Assembly (NCBI GenBank): GCA_021799325.1
Contig: JAJZAS010000115.1
Span: forward strand, 1-5,870
Reading direction: 5' to 3'
Length of the DNA stretch: 5,870 nt
Source of the DNA: Bacillota bacterium
GTDB lineage: Bacteria; Bacillota; Bacilli; Alicyclobacillales; SLC66
In this document: positions 5,859-5,870 of the stretch, one piece after another
How the letters are laid out: every line of letters starts with the position of its first letter
Position numbering within the stretch: the stretch's first letter is position 1
Notes under the pieces: model-generated
Seen by the model: the letters and a program-made list of their open reading frames with translations, nothing else
What the model was told of the DNA's origin: nothing
Database searches by the model: none
Position numbers and translations under genes: made by a program

Positions 5859-5870
5859 GATGAATGAACG
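5857..5870 (+). CDS. Probable start of a divergent gene, cut by window end
   Basis: Tandem ATGs at 5857 and 5860 follow GAGGT (5848-5852) at 4 and 7 bases, with a good promoter just upstream. Only about four codons (MMNE) are visible, so nothing can be said of the product. The position, divergent from a catabolic-looking cluster with a palindrome between, is where a transcriptional regulator is often found; that is inference. Confidence 0.35.

Overview
The window looks like chromosomal DNA from a Gram-positive bacterium, most likely Bacillota. The signs are strong GGAGG-type ribosome binding sites, a clear sigma-A type promoter (TTGATA-N17-TATACT), and a large secreted or anchored enzyme with a basic N-terminus and a single hydrophobic segment. 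The base composition is moderate. A Bacillales or Alicyclobacillaceae-like host is my impression only; no marker gene is present.

Nearly everything reads on the minus strand, from right to left. (1) The right edge (5717-5870) is an intergenic control region. It holds a plus-strand promoter, a palindrome and the probable first codons of a divergent gene cut by the window end. (2) 4742-5716 is an intact aldo/keto reductase. (3) After 22 bases comes a second, paralogous aldo/keto reductase (3766-4719), interrupted by one in-frame TAA. (4) Overlapping it by 4 bases (ATGA) is an NAD-dependent epimerase/dehydratase-type SDR (2921-3769). (5) A 12-bp GC-rich hairpin with a T-run (2853-2895) looks like an intrinsic terminator. 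(6) It is followed at once by a glycoside hydrolase family 31 enzyme (571-2850) related to E. coli YihQ (sulfoquinovosidase) but carrying an N-terminal membrane anchor. (7) Last is a TauE/SafE-type membrane permease (1-530), truncated by the window start.

The gene set (GH31 glycosidase, SDR, two AKRs, anion permease) suggests a small carbohydrate-processing locus. The glycosidase would act outside the membrane on an alpha-glycoside, and the oxidoreductases would interconvert aldehyde, alcohol or lactone forms of a sugar inside. A YihQ-like enzyme next to a TauE/SafE exporter recalls sulfoquinovose catabolism. However, the arginine that YihQ uses to bind the sulfonate is replaced by Gln, and a neighbouring substrate-site Gln by Glu, so a non-sulfonated or otherwise altered substrate is more likely. 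The points most worth following are that substitution pattern, the extracytoplasmic location, the terminator placed directly against the glycosidase start, and the interrupted AKR.
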